The notes under the pieces are model-generated. The model was not told the origin of the DNA and made no database searches. It worked only from the letters and a program-made list of their open reading frames with translations. Both the position numbers and the translations under genes were made by a program. Source: Novosphingobium marinum (GTDB lineage Bacteria; Pseudomonadota; Alphaproteobacteria; Sphingomonadales; Sphingomonadaceae). From it: DNA of 64,000 bases. The DNA is taken from positions 372,001 to 436,000 of the forward strand of contig NZ_JACBZF010000002.1 of NCBI RefSeq assembly GCF_013408095.1. The letters are read 5' to 3'. Positions 1-8,958 of the stretch are shown one piece after another. Position 1 is the stretch's first letter, and every line of letters begins with the position of its first letter.

Positions 1-472
1 TAAGTCTGTTCGAAAGGCCGCTGGCTACCCCCGAAAGGACTTCTCGTTCGCGGCGCGTCAGCTTGTGAACGCGCTTCCTTGCCGACACCTCCCGCCGGCG
101 TACCGCTCCGATCCCGGCTGCTCGCTTCGCTACGAGAGACAGCCTTTCCCCAAGTCGGGTCGCATCGAACGGCCAGGTCATGTAATCCATCGCCCCGGCA
201 AGGATCGTCTCGGCAATCCGCTCGGTCGTCGGATTTTCGGAGTAGGCGATCACAGGCAACCATTCGCCCGCATCGGCTAGTTCGCGCAGGAGGGAGCCGA
301 CTAGGTCCTCGGCATCGTTCACGAGGGCTATCGCATCGGGATGAAACGTATTTCCCAGCTCGCCGATACTCTCGAACGGCTCGACATGAATGCCTGTGCC
401 GAGGGCGTGGGATATCTGCGCCCGGCGCCGTGTGTCCGCGTCGATCAGGACAAGGTATGGTTTCTGGTCCAT
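1..472 (-). CDS. LuxR/FixJ-type response regulator with degenerate receiver domain (C-terminus beyond window)
   Basis: Read on the minus strand from ATG at 472 to the window edge, 157 codons with no stop. Residues 1-115 have the layout of a receiver (VLIDAD at 7-13, GAMDYM before a WPFD). A LuxR-type helix-turn-helix begins at LTRREREVLSGVASGLSN, near residues 139-156, and is cut by the edge. Two key receiver residues are missing: the phospho-acceptor position (five residues after D46) is Val51, and the conserved Lys of the KPxD motif is Trp. It is therefore probably not controlled by Asp phosphorylation. It is the last gene of the fli operon, 150 nt after fliS, so it is likely a flagellar or motility regulator; its targets are unknown. 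Confidence 0.75.
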   Translation of the reverse strand, partial: MDQKPYLVLIDADTRRRAQISHALGTGIHVEPFESIGELGNTFHPDAIALVNDAEDLVGSLLRELADAGEWLPVIAYSENPTTERIAETILAGAMDYMTWPFDATRLGERLSLVAKRAAGIGAVRRREVSARKRVHKLTRREREVLSGVASGLSNRL

Positions 473-623
473 GGGAATGCCCCCTAGTGATGTGTGCCTA
501 GGGATAATTGCGCAGGGAATGATCGAACGCTCTGCCGGACCCTTCCATTTCGGACCGAGCAGGCGATCGTCTCGCCACCATTCCCGGATTGCAGCCGAAA
601 GAACGATCCGGAATGGATGCGCT

Positions 624-998
624 TCACACGGCGTCGCGCATCGCCGATGCGATCTCGCAGAAGTCGGAGCGGATTTCAGCCATTCGCGCAGCGTCGAAGC
701 GGACGGCGCTGTCGAGGATGCTTCGCCGTGCCGACGCGTAGAACTGGTGCAACGCACCCGCGACCCCGTCCTCGCCGGAAACGCCCATCTGCAAGAGGGT
801 GACTGCCGAAAGCGCACGCGTCAGCGACCGGCTTTTCAAGGCATTGTCCCCGGACTGTGCCGCGTGAATGGCGGCGCCGAGTGCAAGCGTAAGGCGCTCG
901 TAGCACAATCCGACAAGCTCCTGCGGATCGGCGCCCTCGACCCGCGCATCGAAATCGATGCGGGCGTAGGCTTCCGAAGGCGAACGGACCGGCAGCAT
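624..998 (-). CDS. fliS: Flagellin export chaperone FliS
   Basis: A 124-residue protein of normal FliS length. It has the helical FliS core (SEAYARI near residue 8, a helix around 26-45 and a C-terminal helix with FCEIASAMRDAV). FliS binds the C-terminal disordered part of cytoplasmic flagellin, prevents early polymerisation and delivers it to the export gate. Its ATG overlaps the TGA of fliD by one base (TGATG), so the two are translationally coupled. The fliD-fliS pairing is conserved across flagellated bacteria. Confidence 0.93.
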   Translation of the reverse strand: MLPVRSPSEAYARIDFDARVEGADPQELVGLCYERLTLALGAAIHAAQSGDNALKSRSLTRALSAVTLLQMGVSGEDGVAGALHQFYASARRSILDSAVRFDAARMAEIRSDFCEIASAMRDAV

Positions 999-2437
999 CA
1001 GTTGCTTCCCTGCGCATTCCAGACGGCGATCTGGCTTTCAAGGAACGACAGCGTGGACTTGGCGGTGCCGATGCGAACTTCGGAAACCGCGAAGCGCTTG
1101 GCGAGACTGGCGCGCAGGTCCTCCTGCTTCTCGACCAGATCGGCCTGATCCTCGCCGACCTCGCGTAATTCCTTGGTATATTTGCTGATCGATCCGCCAA
1201 GCGCACCGGGGTCGGTAAGGCTCGACGCCTTGCGCGATATGCCGTCGATGGTGGCATAGACGCCGTAAAGGCCGGTCGTGAACATGGCCGAGACACCCTC
1301 GGGATCGCGCGAGAGCGCGTCTGCAAGTCGCTTCGCATCAAGTGCGAAAGTACCGTCGCGCTGGGTCGAGATGCCTAGGTCGGCAAGCGTGCGTGGCGCC
1401 CCCCCCGTGGCTGCCGGCATCATGACGGTTCCGGCCAGTTCGGAGAATTTGCGGCGAAGCGCACGCGCGCCCGGGTCGCGGGCAAGGTCTCCGGTCTGCG
1501 GGTCGGTGGCCTCGTTGAGTACGGCTGCGATCTCGTTCAGCGCGGCCGTCAGTTCCTGCATGGCACCGGTGATCGACGCCGTGGGATCGGCGAAGGACAA
1601 GGTGGTGGGGACGCCCGGGTTGGCCCCGGCAAGTTTAAGCGTGACGCCGGGAACTGCATCGGCAACCGTGTTGTCGCTCGCCGTCATCGAAAGGCCGTCG
1701 ATCTTGAATTCGGCGTCCGCGGCGCTTTTCAGCAGTACGCCGGAGGTGGAGCCGGGTGACCACGCGAGCGCGGAGAGGCCCGGCTCCGCCGGATCCTCGG
1801 CCGCCTCCATGACGAAGCCGTTCTGCACGCCTTCCTGCCCTTTCACCACAAGTTGCGCGCCGTCCACGGTTTGCGCGACGTAAGCGGTCAGCCCCGCGTT
1901 CTTGCCGTTGATCGCGGCGGCAACATCGCCAAGGGTCGAGCCGGTCGCGATCTCGACCGAGAGCGGCGCATGTGCGGTGTTTTCTGCGAAGGTGCCACCC
2001 TGCGTCGATCCGAACCGGAAGGTGAGCGTGCCCGATCCTGCAGGAGAGTCGGCTGCGGCGAAAGCGGGGCCCGCGAGGGTTTGCGCCGAAGCGAGAGCTG
2101 TGACTTCGAGCGAATAGGTGCCCGAAGGCTGCCGAACGCCCGATAGCGAGGCGCTCGCAACGCTGGCGTTGGCGACCTGCGGTTGCGGGGACAGGTCGCC
2201 GACCCTGATCCGGTCGCCCAGCGAAGTGGACAGGCTCAGCAGCATAGATTTCAGGTCCGAGGCTGCGGAGATGCGCCGCTCGAGCGTTTCCGACTTCGCG
2301 GTCAGGCGGTCCGCCCGCGCCGCGAATTGCGCGGTGGCGAGGTCGTTGGCCAGAGCCATCATGTCGATCCCGCTGCCCGCGCCCAGCGCAGTGACGAGCG
2401 AGCGTGTCGCGGTGGCCGATGTGCTCGAGGTTTCCAT
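998..2437 (-). CDS. fliD: Flagellar filament cap / hook-associated protein 2 (FliD)
   Basis: A 479-residue protein in the usual range for FliD. The N-terminal FliD_N region (about 15-110) starts after a short lead and holds GSGIDMMALANDLATAQF. The C-terminal FliD_C region ends in a long coiled coil (about 405-470, with KYTKELREVGEDQADLVEKQ). It caps the growing filament and helps flagellin insert. It lies 30 nt after flhB and overlaps fliS. The ATG at 2437 has no strong ribosome site but is the natural N-terminus of the family. Confidence 0.93.
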   Translation of the reverse strand: METSSTSATATRSLVTALGAGSGIDMMALANDLATAQFAARADRLTAKSETLERRISAASDLKSMLLSLSTSLGDRIRVGDLSPQPQVANASVASASLSGVRQPSGTYSLEVTALASAQTLAGPAFAAADSPAGSGTLTFRFGSTQGGTFAENTAHAPLSVEIATGSTLGDVAAAINGKNAGLTAYVAQTVDGAQLVVKGQEGVQNGFVMEAAEDPAEPGLSALAWSPGSTSGVLLKSAADAEFKIDGLSMTASDNTVADAVPGVTLKLAGANPGVPTTLSFADPTASITGAMQELTAALNEIAAVLNEATDPQTGDLARDPGARALRRKFSELAGTVMMPAATGGAPRTLADLGISTQRDGTFALDAKRLADALSRDPEGVSAMFTTGLYGVYATIDGISRKASSLTDPGALGGSISKYTKELREVGEDQADLVEKQEDLRASLAKRFAVSEVRIGTAKSTLSFLESQIAVWNAQGSN

Positions 2438-2467
2438 GGTTCAAAGGACGGGGCGCGGAGGCACCGA

Positions 2468-3607
2468 TTAAGGGGTATGCGAAGGATCGAGGCGGCCCTC
2501 GGTGTCGAAGCGCAGCATCAGCGGCACTTCCACATCGGGCGCAGGGAGATGCTCGCCCCGCTTGAGCGACATCACGAATGCCAGGATCGATGCGACCGCC
2601 GCGTAAAGCTCCTCGCGGATGACCTGCCGCTCGCGCGTGGTGTAATAGACCGAACGGGCAAGGGCCGGGTATTCGAGGCTGGGCAATTCCAGTTCGGCGG
2701 CCAGTTCGCGCATCGCGAGTGCCTTTTCGCCGCGCCCCCTGGCAAGTACGATCGGTGCAGGTGCCTTCGCGGGATCGTAGGCGAGGGCGACCGCGAAATG
2801 CGTGGGGTTCGTGATGACGAATTGCGCCTCCCGCATCGCCCCGGCGATCCCGCCCTTTGCGATCTGGCGCTGGCGATCGCGTTGAGCGGCTTTTTTCTCG
2901 GGCGCGCCATCGGTTTCTTTCTGCTCGTCGCGCAGGTCCTGATGGCTCATCTTCAGGCGCTTCTGGCGGCGCAGCCACTGTATCGGGGTATCGACCAGCG
3001 CAATGATGGCCAGCCCTGCGCAAAGTGCGAAAAGCAGAGAGACGAGGGCATCCCAGGCGAAGGCAAGCTGCGCTGGCAGATTGCCCCGACCCAGCCCCAG
3101 GATCGGCTCGATCCGGCTCTGGCCCCAGCCCCACGCGATGGCGCCCAGAAGCGCGACCTTGGCAAGGCCCTTGCCCATCTCGATGGCGCCGTTCGGTCCG
3201 AACATGCGCTTGAGGCCGTTGAGGGGGTTTAGTCGCGAAGGTTTCGGCTGCAGGTTCTTGGCGACCCAGCGACCCTCACCGAAGCCAAGTTGCGAGGCGA
3301 GCGAGAGCGCAAGGACTGCCGCGCCGAGGACAAAGACCGGGGGTAGCGCTGCCACGAGGGCAAGCCGCATCATGCGCCCCGGCGCGAAGTCGGCGATGGC
3401 CTCGCGATCCCAGGCAAAACCCGAACGGAGCGTGTCCTCGAACGCGCCCAGCACCCAGGGACCGGCGAACTGCAACCAGGTCGCGCCGACAAGCACGGCA
3501 GCGGCCGTGGCCAGCTCCCGGCTGCGCAGGACGTCGCCCTTCTTTGCCGCGTCGGCCTTGCGCTTGGCGCTTGGCGCGAAGCTCTTTTCCCCGTTCTCTT
3601 CCTTCAT
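2468..3607 (-). CDS. flhB: Flagellar type III export protein FlhB
   Basis: A 379-residue inner-membrane export-gate component. An N-terminal basic stretch is followed by four hydrophobic segments (about 33-55, 84-108, 150-163, 185-207) and a cytoplasmic domain carrying the autocleavage motif NPTH at 267-270. Cleavage between N and P is known in the family to switch export from rod/hook to filament substrates. The start overlaps the fliR stop by 4 nt (ATGA). The C-terminus is typical, with no truncation. Confidence 0.96.
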   Translation of the reverse strand: MKEENGEKSFAPSAKRKADAAKKGDVLRSRELATAAAVLVGATWLQFAGPWVLGAFEDTLRSGFAWDREAIADFAPGRMMRLALVAALPPVFVLGAAVLALSLASQLGFGEGRWVAKNLQPKPSRLNPLNGLKRMFGPNGAIEMGKGLAKVALLGAIAWGWGQSRIEPILGLGRGNLPAQLAFAWDALVSLLFALCAGLAIIALVDTPIQWLRRQKRLKMSHQDLRDEQKETDGAPEKKAAQRDRQRQIAKGGIAGAMREAQFVITNPTHFAVALAYDPAKAPAPIVLARGRGEKALAMRELAAELELPSLEYPALARSVYYTTRERQVIREELYAAVASILAFVMSLKRGEHLPAPDVEVPLMLRFDTEGRLDPSHTP

Positions 3608-4386
3608 GGGCCGAGCACCGCCTCGACTCGCCCGATGGCTGTGGCGGACAGATCGATCATCTGCTCCGTCAGCACCGGAACCGACGCGATCAGCGCGGCA
3701 ATTCCCGCAAGGACCCCTGCGGGCAGGCCGAGCGCGAAGAGATTGAGCGCGGGGGCCGAGCGGCTGAGCACTCCGGTGACGAGTTGTACGAGGACGAGGA
3801 CAAGCGTGACCGGAAGCGCGATCGCGACGGCGGTGGCGAACATCGTTCCGGCAAAGCCTGCGACCCGCGCGAAGCGCTCGGGACCGAGCCAGGTCTCGCC
3901 GGGCGGAAAGGTGTCGTAGCTCTCGATCACGAGCGCTATCCAGTGAAGGTGCGCACCGAGCGCGAGGAAGATGAGCGTGACGACGACGGTGAGGTATTGC
4001 CCCAGCGCGGGCGACTGGGAGCCGCTGTTGGGATCGACCGCGGTCGCCATCGACATGCCCATCGCGCCCGAAATCACTTCCGCACCGATGACCGGCGCGG
4101 CGAACGCAAGCTGGAGCACGAAGCCGAGCGAAAGACCGATCAGCACTTCCCCGGCTACGGCGAGGAACCCCTCGGGAGAGAACAGCGCCGCCGGTGGCTC
4201 TATCGGCGTCCAGGCTGTCACCAGCACCGCGATCGCCCCGGCCGCGATGACGCGAAGCTGGGACGGCACCGCCCCTGCGCCGAAGAACGGAGCGGCCACC
4301 ATTGCGGCACCGATACGGGTCATGGCGAATAGCAGAGCCCAGAAGTGGGCCTCGACCGCACCGAACCCGAAATCGAGGCCGATCAT
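3604..4386 (-). CDS. fliR: Flagellar export gate protein FliR
   Basis: A 260-residue multi-spanning membrane protein with the FliR signatures RIGAAMVAAPFFG near the N-terminus and a C-terminal membrane segment before ALGLPAG. FliR forms the export gate with FliP and FliQ. I start it at ATG 4386, which overlaps the fliQ TGA (ATGA). Reading further upstream gives arginine-rich out-of-frame sequence from fliQ, not FliR. Confidence 0.95.
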   Translation of the reverse strand: MIGLDFGFGAVEAHFWALLFAMTRIGAAMVAAPFFGAGAVPSQLRVIAAGAIAVLVTAWTPIEPPAALFSPEGFLAVAGEVLIGLSLGFVLQLAFAAPVIGAEVISGAMGMSMATAVDPNSGSQSPALGQYLTVVVTLIFLALGAHLHWIALVIESYDTFPPGETWLGPERFARVAGFAGTMFATAVAIALPVTLVLVLVQLVTGVLSRSAPALNLFALGLPAGVLAGIAALIASVPVLTEQMIDLSATAIGRVEAVLGP

Positions 4387-4655
4387 CGCGAAATTGCCGC
4401 GATATGGGCGAAGATGTCCTGCGTGAAATCGCCGACGAGCGCCATCATCGATGCGCCGAACATGACCAGCACCAGCGCTGTGATCGCCAGTTTGGGCACG
4501 AACGTCAGTGTCTGTTCGTTGACCGAGGTCGCTGCCTGCACGAGCCCGATGACGAGGCCGACGGCCAGCGAGGACAGCAGCACCGGTGCCGCGACCAGCG
4601 CAGTCACCCATAGCATCCGGTCGGCAAGTGCAAGGAGGGGCATCGCTTCTTCCAT
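4383..4655 (-). CDS. fliQ: Flagellar export gate protein FliQ
   Basis: A 90-residue protein with two transmembrane helices (about 15-40 and 52-78) and the family motif ATSVNEQTLTFVPK in the loop between them. This matches the length and layout of FliQ exactly. It lies 5 nt after the fliP stop and overlaps fliR by 4 nt. It is easily missed because a longer open frame runs through it; the start at ATG 4655 (MEEAMPLL) is the family N-terminus. Confidence 0.95.
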   Translation of the reverse strand: MEEAMPLLALADRMLWVTALVAAPVLLSSLAVGLVIGLVQAATSVNEQTLTFVPKLAITALVLVMFGASMMALVGDFTQDIFAHIAAISR

Positions 4656-4660
4656 TCCGG

Positions 4661-5407
4661 CTATCCGAAGCTCGCCGCGAGCGATCCCATCAGCAACGCC
4701 CAGCCATCGACGAGTACGAAGAGCAGCAGCTTGAACGGCAGGGAAACTATCATCGGGCTCATCATCATCATGCCGAGGCTCATCAGTACCGAGGACACGA
4801 CGAGGTCGATGACGAGGAACGGCAGGAACAGCATGAAGCCGATCTGGAACGCCGTCTTCAGTTCGCTGGTGACGAAAGCCGGCAGCAGGATCGAGAACGG
4901 AACGTCCTGCGCGCGCTCGAACTTCGGGGCATCGGCCATGTCCGCAAACATCGCGAGGTCGTGCTCGCGAGTCTGGCGGATCATGAAGGCGTGAAACTGC
5001 TTCCCGGCCTCGCCGATCGCCTGCTCGGCATTGATCGTTCCGGCGGCGTAAGGCTCGATTGCGGTCTGGTTCACCCGCTCGAGCGTCGGCGCCATCACGA
5101 AGAGCGAGAGGAACAGCGACAGTCCGATCAGGACCTGGTTGGGGGGCGATTGCTGGAGGCCCAGCGCCTGTCGCAGGATGGCAAGCACCACGAGGATCCG
5201 GGTGAAGCTCGTCATCATGAGCACAAGGCTCGGCAGGATCGTGAGCAGCCCCATGACGAGAAGGAGCTGGAGCGACAGGCTGAGCGGCGCGCCTTCGGTG
5301 CCGCCGAGCGAGCCGAACGCCCGGTCTAGGGCACCAGGCACGGCGCTTTGCGCATGGGCAATTGCGGGCAGGGCCATGCCCGGCAGCGCGGCGAGGTAGC
5401 GTTTCAT
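4661..5407 (-). CDS. fliP: Flagellar export gate protein FliP
   Basis: A 248-residue protein. It has a cleavable signal peptide (about 1-20, ending AHAQ) and then the conserved FliP segments LLTILPSLVLMMTSFTRI and the Met-rich LMSLGMMMMSP. FliP5FliQ4FliR1 forms the core of the export channel. Its start overlaps the fliO stop by 4 nt, so fliO-P-Q-R-flhB reads as one coupled unit. Confidence 0.96.
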   Translation of the reverse strand: MKRYLAALPGMALPAIAHAQSAVPGALDRAFGSLGGTEGAPLSLSLQLLLVMGLLTILPSLVLMMTSFTRILVVLAILRQALGLQQSPPNQVLIGLSLFLSLFVMAPTLERVNQTAIEPYAAGTINAEQAIGEAGKQFHAFMIRQTREHDLAMFADMADAPKFERAQDVPFSILLPAFVTSELKTAFQIGFMLFLPFLVIDLVVSSVLMSLGMMMMSPMIVSLPFKLLLFVLVDGWALLMGSLAASFG

Positions 5408-5670
5408 CGCGCAGGCTCCCGCAGAGGCGCTTCGGCAAGGCGGGTCAGCCCCTGCCGCGATGCAGAAACCAGGATCTCGCGCCCGTGGAATTCGATCACC
5501 GCCAATTTCAGCGTCGGGGAGAGCATCGTCGTCTCGATGATGCGCACCGATTTAGCCGCCTGCGGACCAGCAGCCCGCTCCTGCATCTTCTTCGCAAGCT
5601 TCAGGCAGGCCCAGGCCAGGCCCGCAATCAGCGGCAAGAGCACCAGAAGCTTGACGACGTACCAGAGCAT
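5404..5670 (-). CDS. fliO: Flagellar biosynthesis protein FliO
   Basis: An 88-residue protein with one N-terminal transmembrane helix (about 4-26) and a short cytoplasmic domain holding the FliO-type segment LAVIEFHGREILVSAS. FliO assists assembly of the FliP ring. Its position between fliN and fliP is the standard one. The ATG shares a base with the fliN stop (TGATG). It is poorly conserved in general, so the call rests on size, topology and position. Confidence 0.85.
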   Translation of the reverse strand: MLWYVVKLLVLLPLIAGLAWACLKLAKKMQERAAGPQAAKSVRIIETTMLSPTLKLAVIEFHGREILVSASRQGLTRLAEAPLREPAR

Positions 5671-5981
5671 CAGCGGTTCTCGGCATCTATCGCGGGTGCG
5701 ACCGCAACTTCGGGCAGAGGAGCGGGCGGTGCGGTTTCTCCGGCCAGTTCGACGATACGAAGGCCGAAGCGTCCGCCCTGCGCAACCACTTCGCCTTTCG
5801 CGATGGGCTTCCCGTTGACCATGACATCGAGAAGTTCGTCGGTGAGCCTGTCGAGAACCACGACGCTCTCCTCACCGAGCGCGAGGACGTCCTTCAACTT
5901 CATCTCGGTTCGGCCGAGTTCGACCGACAGGCGAACGTCGACATCCTTCAGGAAGTCGAGGCCGCGAGGCTGGAATGTCAT
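5670..5981 (-). CDS. fliN: Flagellar motor switch protein FliN
   Basis: A 103-residue protein consisting almost entirely of a SpoA (surface presentation of antigens) domain: VDVRLSVELGRTEMKLKDVL near residues 14-33, then LLDVMVNGKPIAKGEVV. FliN forms the lower C-ring of the rotor with FliM. The C-terminal tail of about 20 residues is Pro/Ala-rich. It overlaps fliM by 4 nt. Confidence 0.95.
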   Translation of the reverse strand: MTFQPRGLDFLKDVDVRLSVELGRTEMKLKDVLALGEESVVVLDRLTDELLDVMVNGKPIAKGEVVAQGGRFGLRIVELAGETAPPAPLPEVAVAPAIDAENR

Positions 5982-6892
5982 GGGGTCGGTTCCTTTGCAT
6001 TGATGAAGGACTGTGTGATCTGAACGGCTACGCGATCGTCGATTTCGCCGATGGTTCCCTGTGCCGCCGGCTTGCCTGCGATGTGGACCGGGACGTTACG
6101 CGCGACCGATACGGGAATGATCTCTCCCGCACGCAGCGCGGCGAGGCGGGAAAAGGGGATCGCCATGTCGACGAGCGTTGCGCGGACTTCGAGCGAGAGG
6201 TCGCCGATGGCTGCCGCCGCACAGGCATCGTGGCGACGGGCGCCGCTGTGCGGCCGGGGACGCTGTCCCGCTTCGCCGCAAAGCATGCGCGCCGCCGGAA
6301 GCGTGATTGCAAGCGAGATCGTCCAGGCCGTGTCCTCGCCCTCGGCAACCTTCAGGTCGAATGCGATGAGAGGCTGATCCGGCAGGCATGGCATCAGCGC
6401 CGGGATTTCGCTGCCGTGACCGCTAGGCTCGACCCGGATCGCTGGCCCGGCGGCGGCTGCGATGGCCTGCCCCACCAGTTGCGACAGGCGCGAAACGAGC
6501 AGGCCGGCCGAGAACGGAAGCGCATCGGGCGGCGGATCGGGAACTCTCCCCGTCCCGCCGAATGTCCTGTCCAGCATGCGCAAGATCGCGCTGCCCTCGA
6601 ACGTGGCCAGAAGGTGCGCATCGCCGCCAAGCGAAAAGGCGCAATGGGCGGCGAGCGGCAGGCTCTGCCCTGCAAGCTTCTCCCCGTTCGTCTCTCGCGC
6701 GGGCGAGGGGGAGACAACCGGAGGCGATCCTGCGAACATCACCGCCAGCTCGGTGGAAAGCGCGCGGGCCAGCCGGTCCGCAACACTCGTCAGCGCGGGC
6801 AGCAGTTCGGGCGCGCCAGGCCCTTCGCCCAACAACTCCGGGCAGTGCCTAGCAAGGGGCCGTTCGGCGTGAAGGGTTGTCAGGGGCTTCAT
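5978..6892 (-). CDS. fliM: Flagellar motor switch protein FliM (divergent)
   Basis: About 304 residues from the ATG at 6892, which lies 4 nt after the fliL stop. An in-frame ATG at 6928 inside fliL would add 12 Ser-rich residues. The middle domain carries LDRTFGGTG and the C-terminal SpoA domain carries VDMAIPFSRLAALRAGE and the GTIGEIDDRVAVQI strand. It forms the C-ring with FliG and FliN. The usual N-terminal CheY-P binding peptide (LSQ-EID-LL) is absent from either start, so direction control by CheY may differ in this organism. Confidence 0.88.
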   Translation of the reverse strand: MKPLTTLHAERPLARHCPELLGEGPGAPELLPALTSVADRLARALSTELAVMFAGSPPVVSPSPARETNGEKLAGQSLPLAAHCAFSLGGDAHLLATFEGSAILRMLDRTFGGTGRVPDPPPDALPFSAGLLVSRLSQLVGQAIAAAAGPAIRVEPSGHGSEIPALMPCLPDQPLIAFDLKVAEGEDTAWTISLAITLPAARMLCGEAGQRPRPHSGARRHDACAAAAIGDLSLEVRATLVDMAIPFSRLAALRAGEIIPVSVARNVPVHIAGKPAAQGTIGEIDDRVAVQITQSFINAKEPTP

Positions 6893-6896
6893 GCCG

Positions 6897-7481
6897 TCAC
6901 TGGATGATGAAGGACTTGAAGTAGACATTGTCGATGCCGCCGAAGCCCTCGCGTTCGGTCAGGACCTTGTTGATCGCGACGGTCAGGCGCTTTTGCAGGC
7001 GTTCCTTGCCGGCAAGCGCGTAGACGTCCTCCTCGGGCGTATCGGCTAGAACGCCGAGGATCGCGGACCGGATCGCCAGCTCGTGCTTCTTCGTCCAGAG
7101 TAGCACACGTCCGTCGCGGCGGGTGGAGGCCGCCAGGCTTACCTGGATCAGCGCATCCGAATGCGCGAGGTTCGAAGTGAAATCCTCGGTGAAGCTGTAG
7201 TAGCTCGTCCGGTATTCGCTGCCGCCTTCCCCGTGGACTTCGCCCAGGCCTTCGGTCTCCTTGTCTTTCGATGCAGGCGCGTAGGGGTCTTCCTCACCCT
7301 TGCGCACAAGCTTCGGTTCGTTGTCTTCCTTTTCATGTTCGCCGCCGATGATGCCAGCCTGCATCATCCCGAAGGCCGCGCCTCCGCCCGAACCGACGAG
7401 GCCGAGGCCGACGATCGCTTTCACGAGCAGCCCTTTCCCCTTCTTCTTCGTTTTCTTTTCGTCTTTCCCGGTCTCGCTCAT
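6897..7481 (-). CDS. fliL: Flagellar basal body-associated protein FliL
   Basis: A 194-residue protein with a Lys-rich cytoplasmic N-terminus (about 1-20), a transmembrane helix (about 21-45) and a periplasmic FliL domain ending FKSFIIQ. FliL forms a ring around the stator and supports torque. A clear ribosome site (AAGGGGA) sits about 10 nt before the ATG. The linker at about 50-75 is rich in Glu and Lys. It lies between fliK and fliM in the operon. Confidence 0.92.
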   Translation of the reverse strand: MSETGKDEKKTKKKGKGLLVKAIVGLGLVGSGGGAAFGMMQAGIIGGEHEKEDNEPKLVRKGEEDPYAPASKDKETEGLGEVHGEGGSEYRTSYYSFTEDFTSNLAHSDALIQVSLAASTRRDGRVLLWTKKHELAIRSAILGVLADTPEEDVYALAGKERLQKRLTVAINKVLTEREGFGGIDNVYFKSFIIQ

Positions 7482-7504
7482 GTCATGTCCCCTTGATTCG
7501 CGCG

Positions 7505-8950
7505 TTACGCGTAGATGCCCGAGCCCCGTCCGGCGGAGTTCGCGGTCGGTTTCGTCTGGTTATCCGGTTCTGCCTGCTGCCATTGCCGACCAGCCTCGCC
7601 TTCCCGGGACCGGGTATCGTCACGGGAGGGCGATTGCGCTCCCGCGTGAGAAGACCCGCCGCCGTTCTGCTGCGCGGCATGCTGGCCGTAATGATCGTTC
7701 CGTGACTGCTGGCCGGCGGCCTGCTCCGCCTCCTGTCGTGCCTGCTGGGACGCCGCTGCGGCCTGGACCGCAGGCGCAAAACCCGGATCGCTGGAGGCGA
7801 GGCCGACATTGAGCGATCCTTCCGCGTGACGGAAACTGATCGAAACTCGCCCGAACTCGTCGTGACGCATCGTTGCCGACACGGCTTGAGCACCTGCCGC
7901 CTCGCGCGCTTCCACCAGACGGTCGACGAGGGCGGAGAAGTCCGCTGGTTGCTGTACCTGGACAGGCGCGGACAATTCGGCCTTCGCGAGTGCAGGAGTG
8001 GCGACCGAAAGGTTTCTTGCAAGCGGCAAGGCGTGCGCCGTGGTATCCGCTACGCGCGGAGAGCCGACCGGATCGGACGAAGCGACGTCCCGGATCGGTG
8101 CCACGGTGTCGAATTGCGCATCGGCCGCTTCCGCGACAGCGCGCTGCACGGACGGGGGTGCTGCCGTCGTTCGCCGTGGACCGGCGACGCCTGTTTCGGA
8201 CTTCGCGGGATCAGTTGTGCGATCCGCAAGGACATCGTCCCTGCTTGTCGGCGTAGCGGTTCCAGACAGGGTCGAGGTGCGTGTGCCGACGATTTCCGGG
8301 CCGGCGTGCGCGATGCGCAAGGTTGCGATTGGGTCCGGAGCATCAGCGATGGGGGCTGTTGATGTGCTCTTGGCAGCTTTCGACGAGGTATTGCCGGGCT
8401 CGGCTTCGAGCGCGCCGTTTCTTTCCGGTGCGGGCGGTTCGCTCTCCTGAAGCATCGCAGCAGCGATTTGCGGCCTCGTCGTTTCGGGGACGAGCCGTAT
8501 CGATCCATCGATAGCCGAAGGGGCGCCTACGTTACCGGTTGCAATCGGCTCATGCCGCGGTGCCGCGAACTCCGCGACCGCATTCTTCGGCGCAAGGCCT
8601 GGCGTTGTCCGGAGGTTCGCTCCTTCGTCACCTATGACAGTGGGTTGCTCCCGCCTTTCGAGGCCACTTGCCGGTAGCGGCAGGACGAGGGACGCGAATT
8701 CCGGCAGTTCCGTTCCGGGCGGCAGGTCCGGACCGGCAATCCCTTGCCGGCCCTTGTCGGCTGCCTTGCCGGAACCGAGTTCTTCGGCCGTTTCCGTACT
8801 GCCGAGACCGAAGGCGAGGATCGACGCAAAACCGCCGGAAAGCGACATGTCCCCCGCCGAACCCGGCGTGGCCGCCACCGCTGGCCCGGCAGGCGCAACA
8901 GGATTGCCGTTGACCGACAAAAGCACTCGAGAGGATCCTTGCAGCATCAT
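7505..8950 (-). CDS. fliK: Flagellar hook-length control protein FliK
   Basis: A 481-residue protein with a long low-complexity Ala/Pro/Thr-rich N-terminal two thirds. A compact C-terminal FliK domain (about 335-400) has the sequence VSATMRHDEFGRVSISFRH, followed by a Gln-rich tail. FliK is the secreted ruler that sets hook length and triggers the FlhB switch. It lies 8 nt after fliJ. Overall similarity is expected to be low outside the C-terminal domain, so the call rests on that domain plus position. Confidence 0.88.
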   Translation of the reverse strand: MMLQGSSRVLLSVNGNPVAPAGPAVAATPGSAGDMSLSGGFASILAFGLGSTETAEELGSGKAADKGRQGIAGPDLPPGTELPEFASLVLPLPASGLERREQPTVIGDEGANLRTTPGLAPKNAVAEFAAPRHEPIATGNVGAPSAIDGSIRLVPETTRPQIAAAMLQESEPPAPERNGALEAEPGNTSSKAAKSTSTAPIADAPDPIATLRIAHAGPEIVGTRTSTLSGTATPTSRDDVLADRTTDPAKSETGVAGPRRTTAAPPSVQRAVAEAADAQFDTVAPIRDVASSDPVGSPRVADTTAHALPLARNLSVATPALAKAELSAPVQVQQPADFSALVDRLVEAREAAGAQAVSATMRHDEFGRVSISFRHAEGSLNVGLASSDPGFAPAVQAAAASQQARQEAEQAAGQQSRNDHYGQHAAQQNGGGSSHAGAQSPSRDDTRSREGEAGRQWQQAEPDNQTKPTANSAGRGSGIYA

Positions 8951-8958
8951 GCAAGGGA

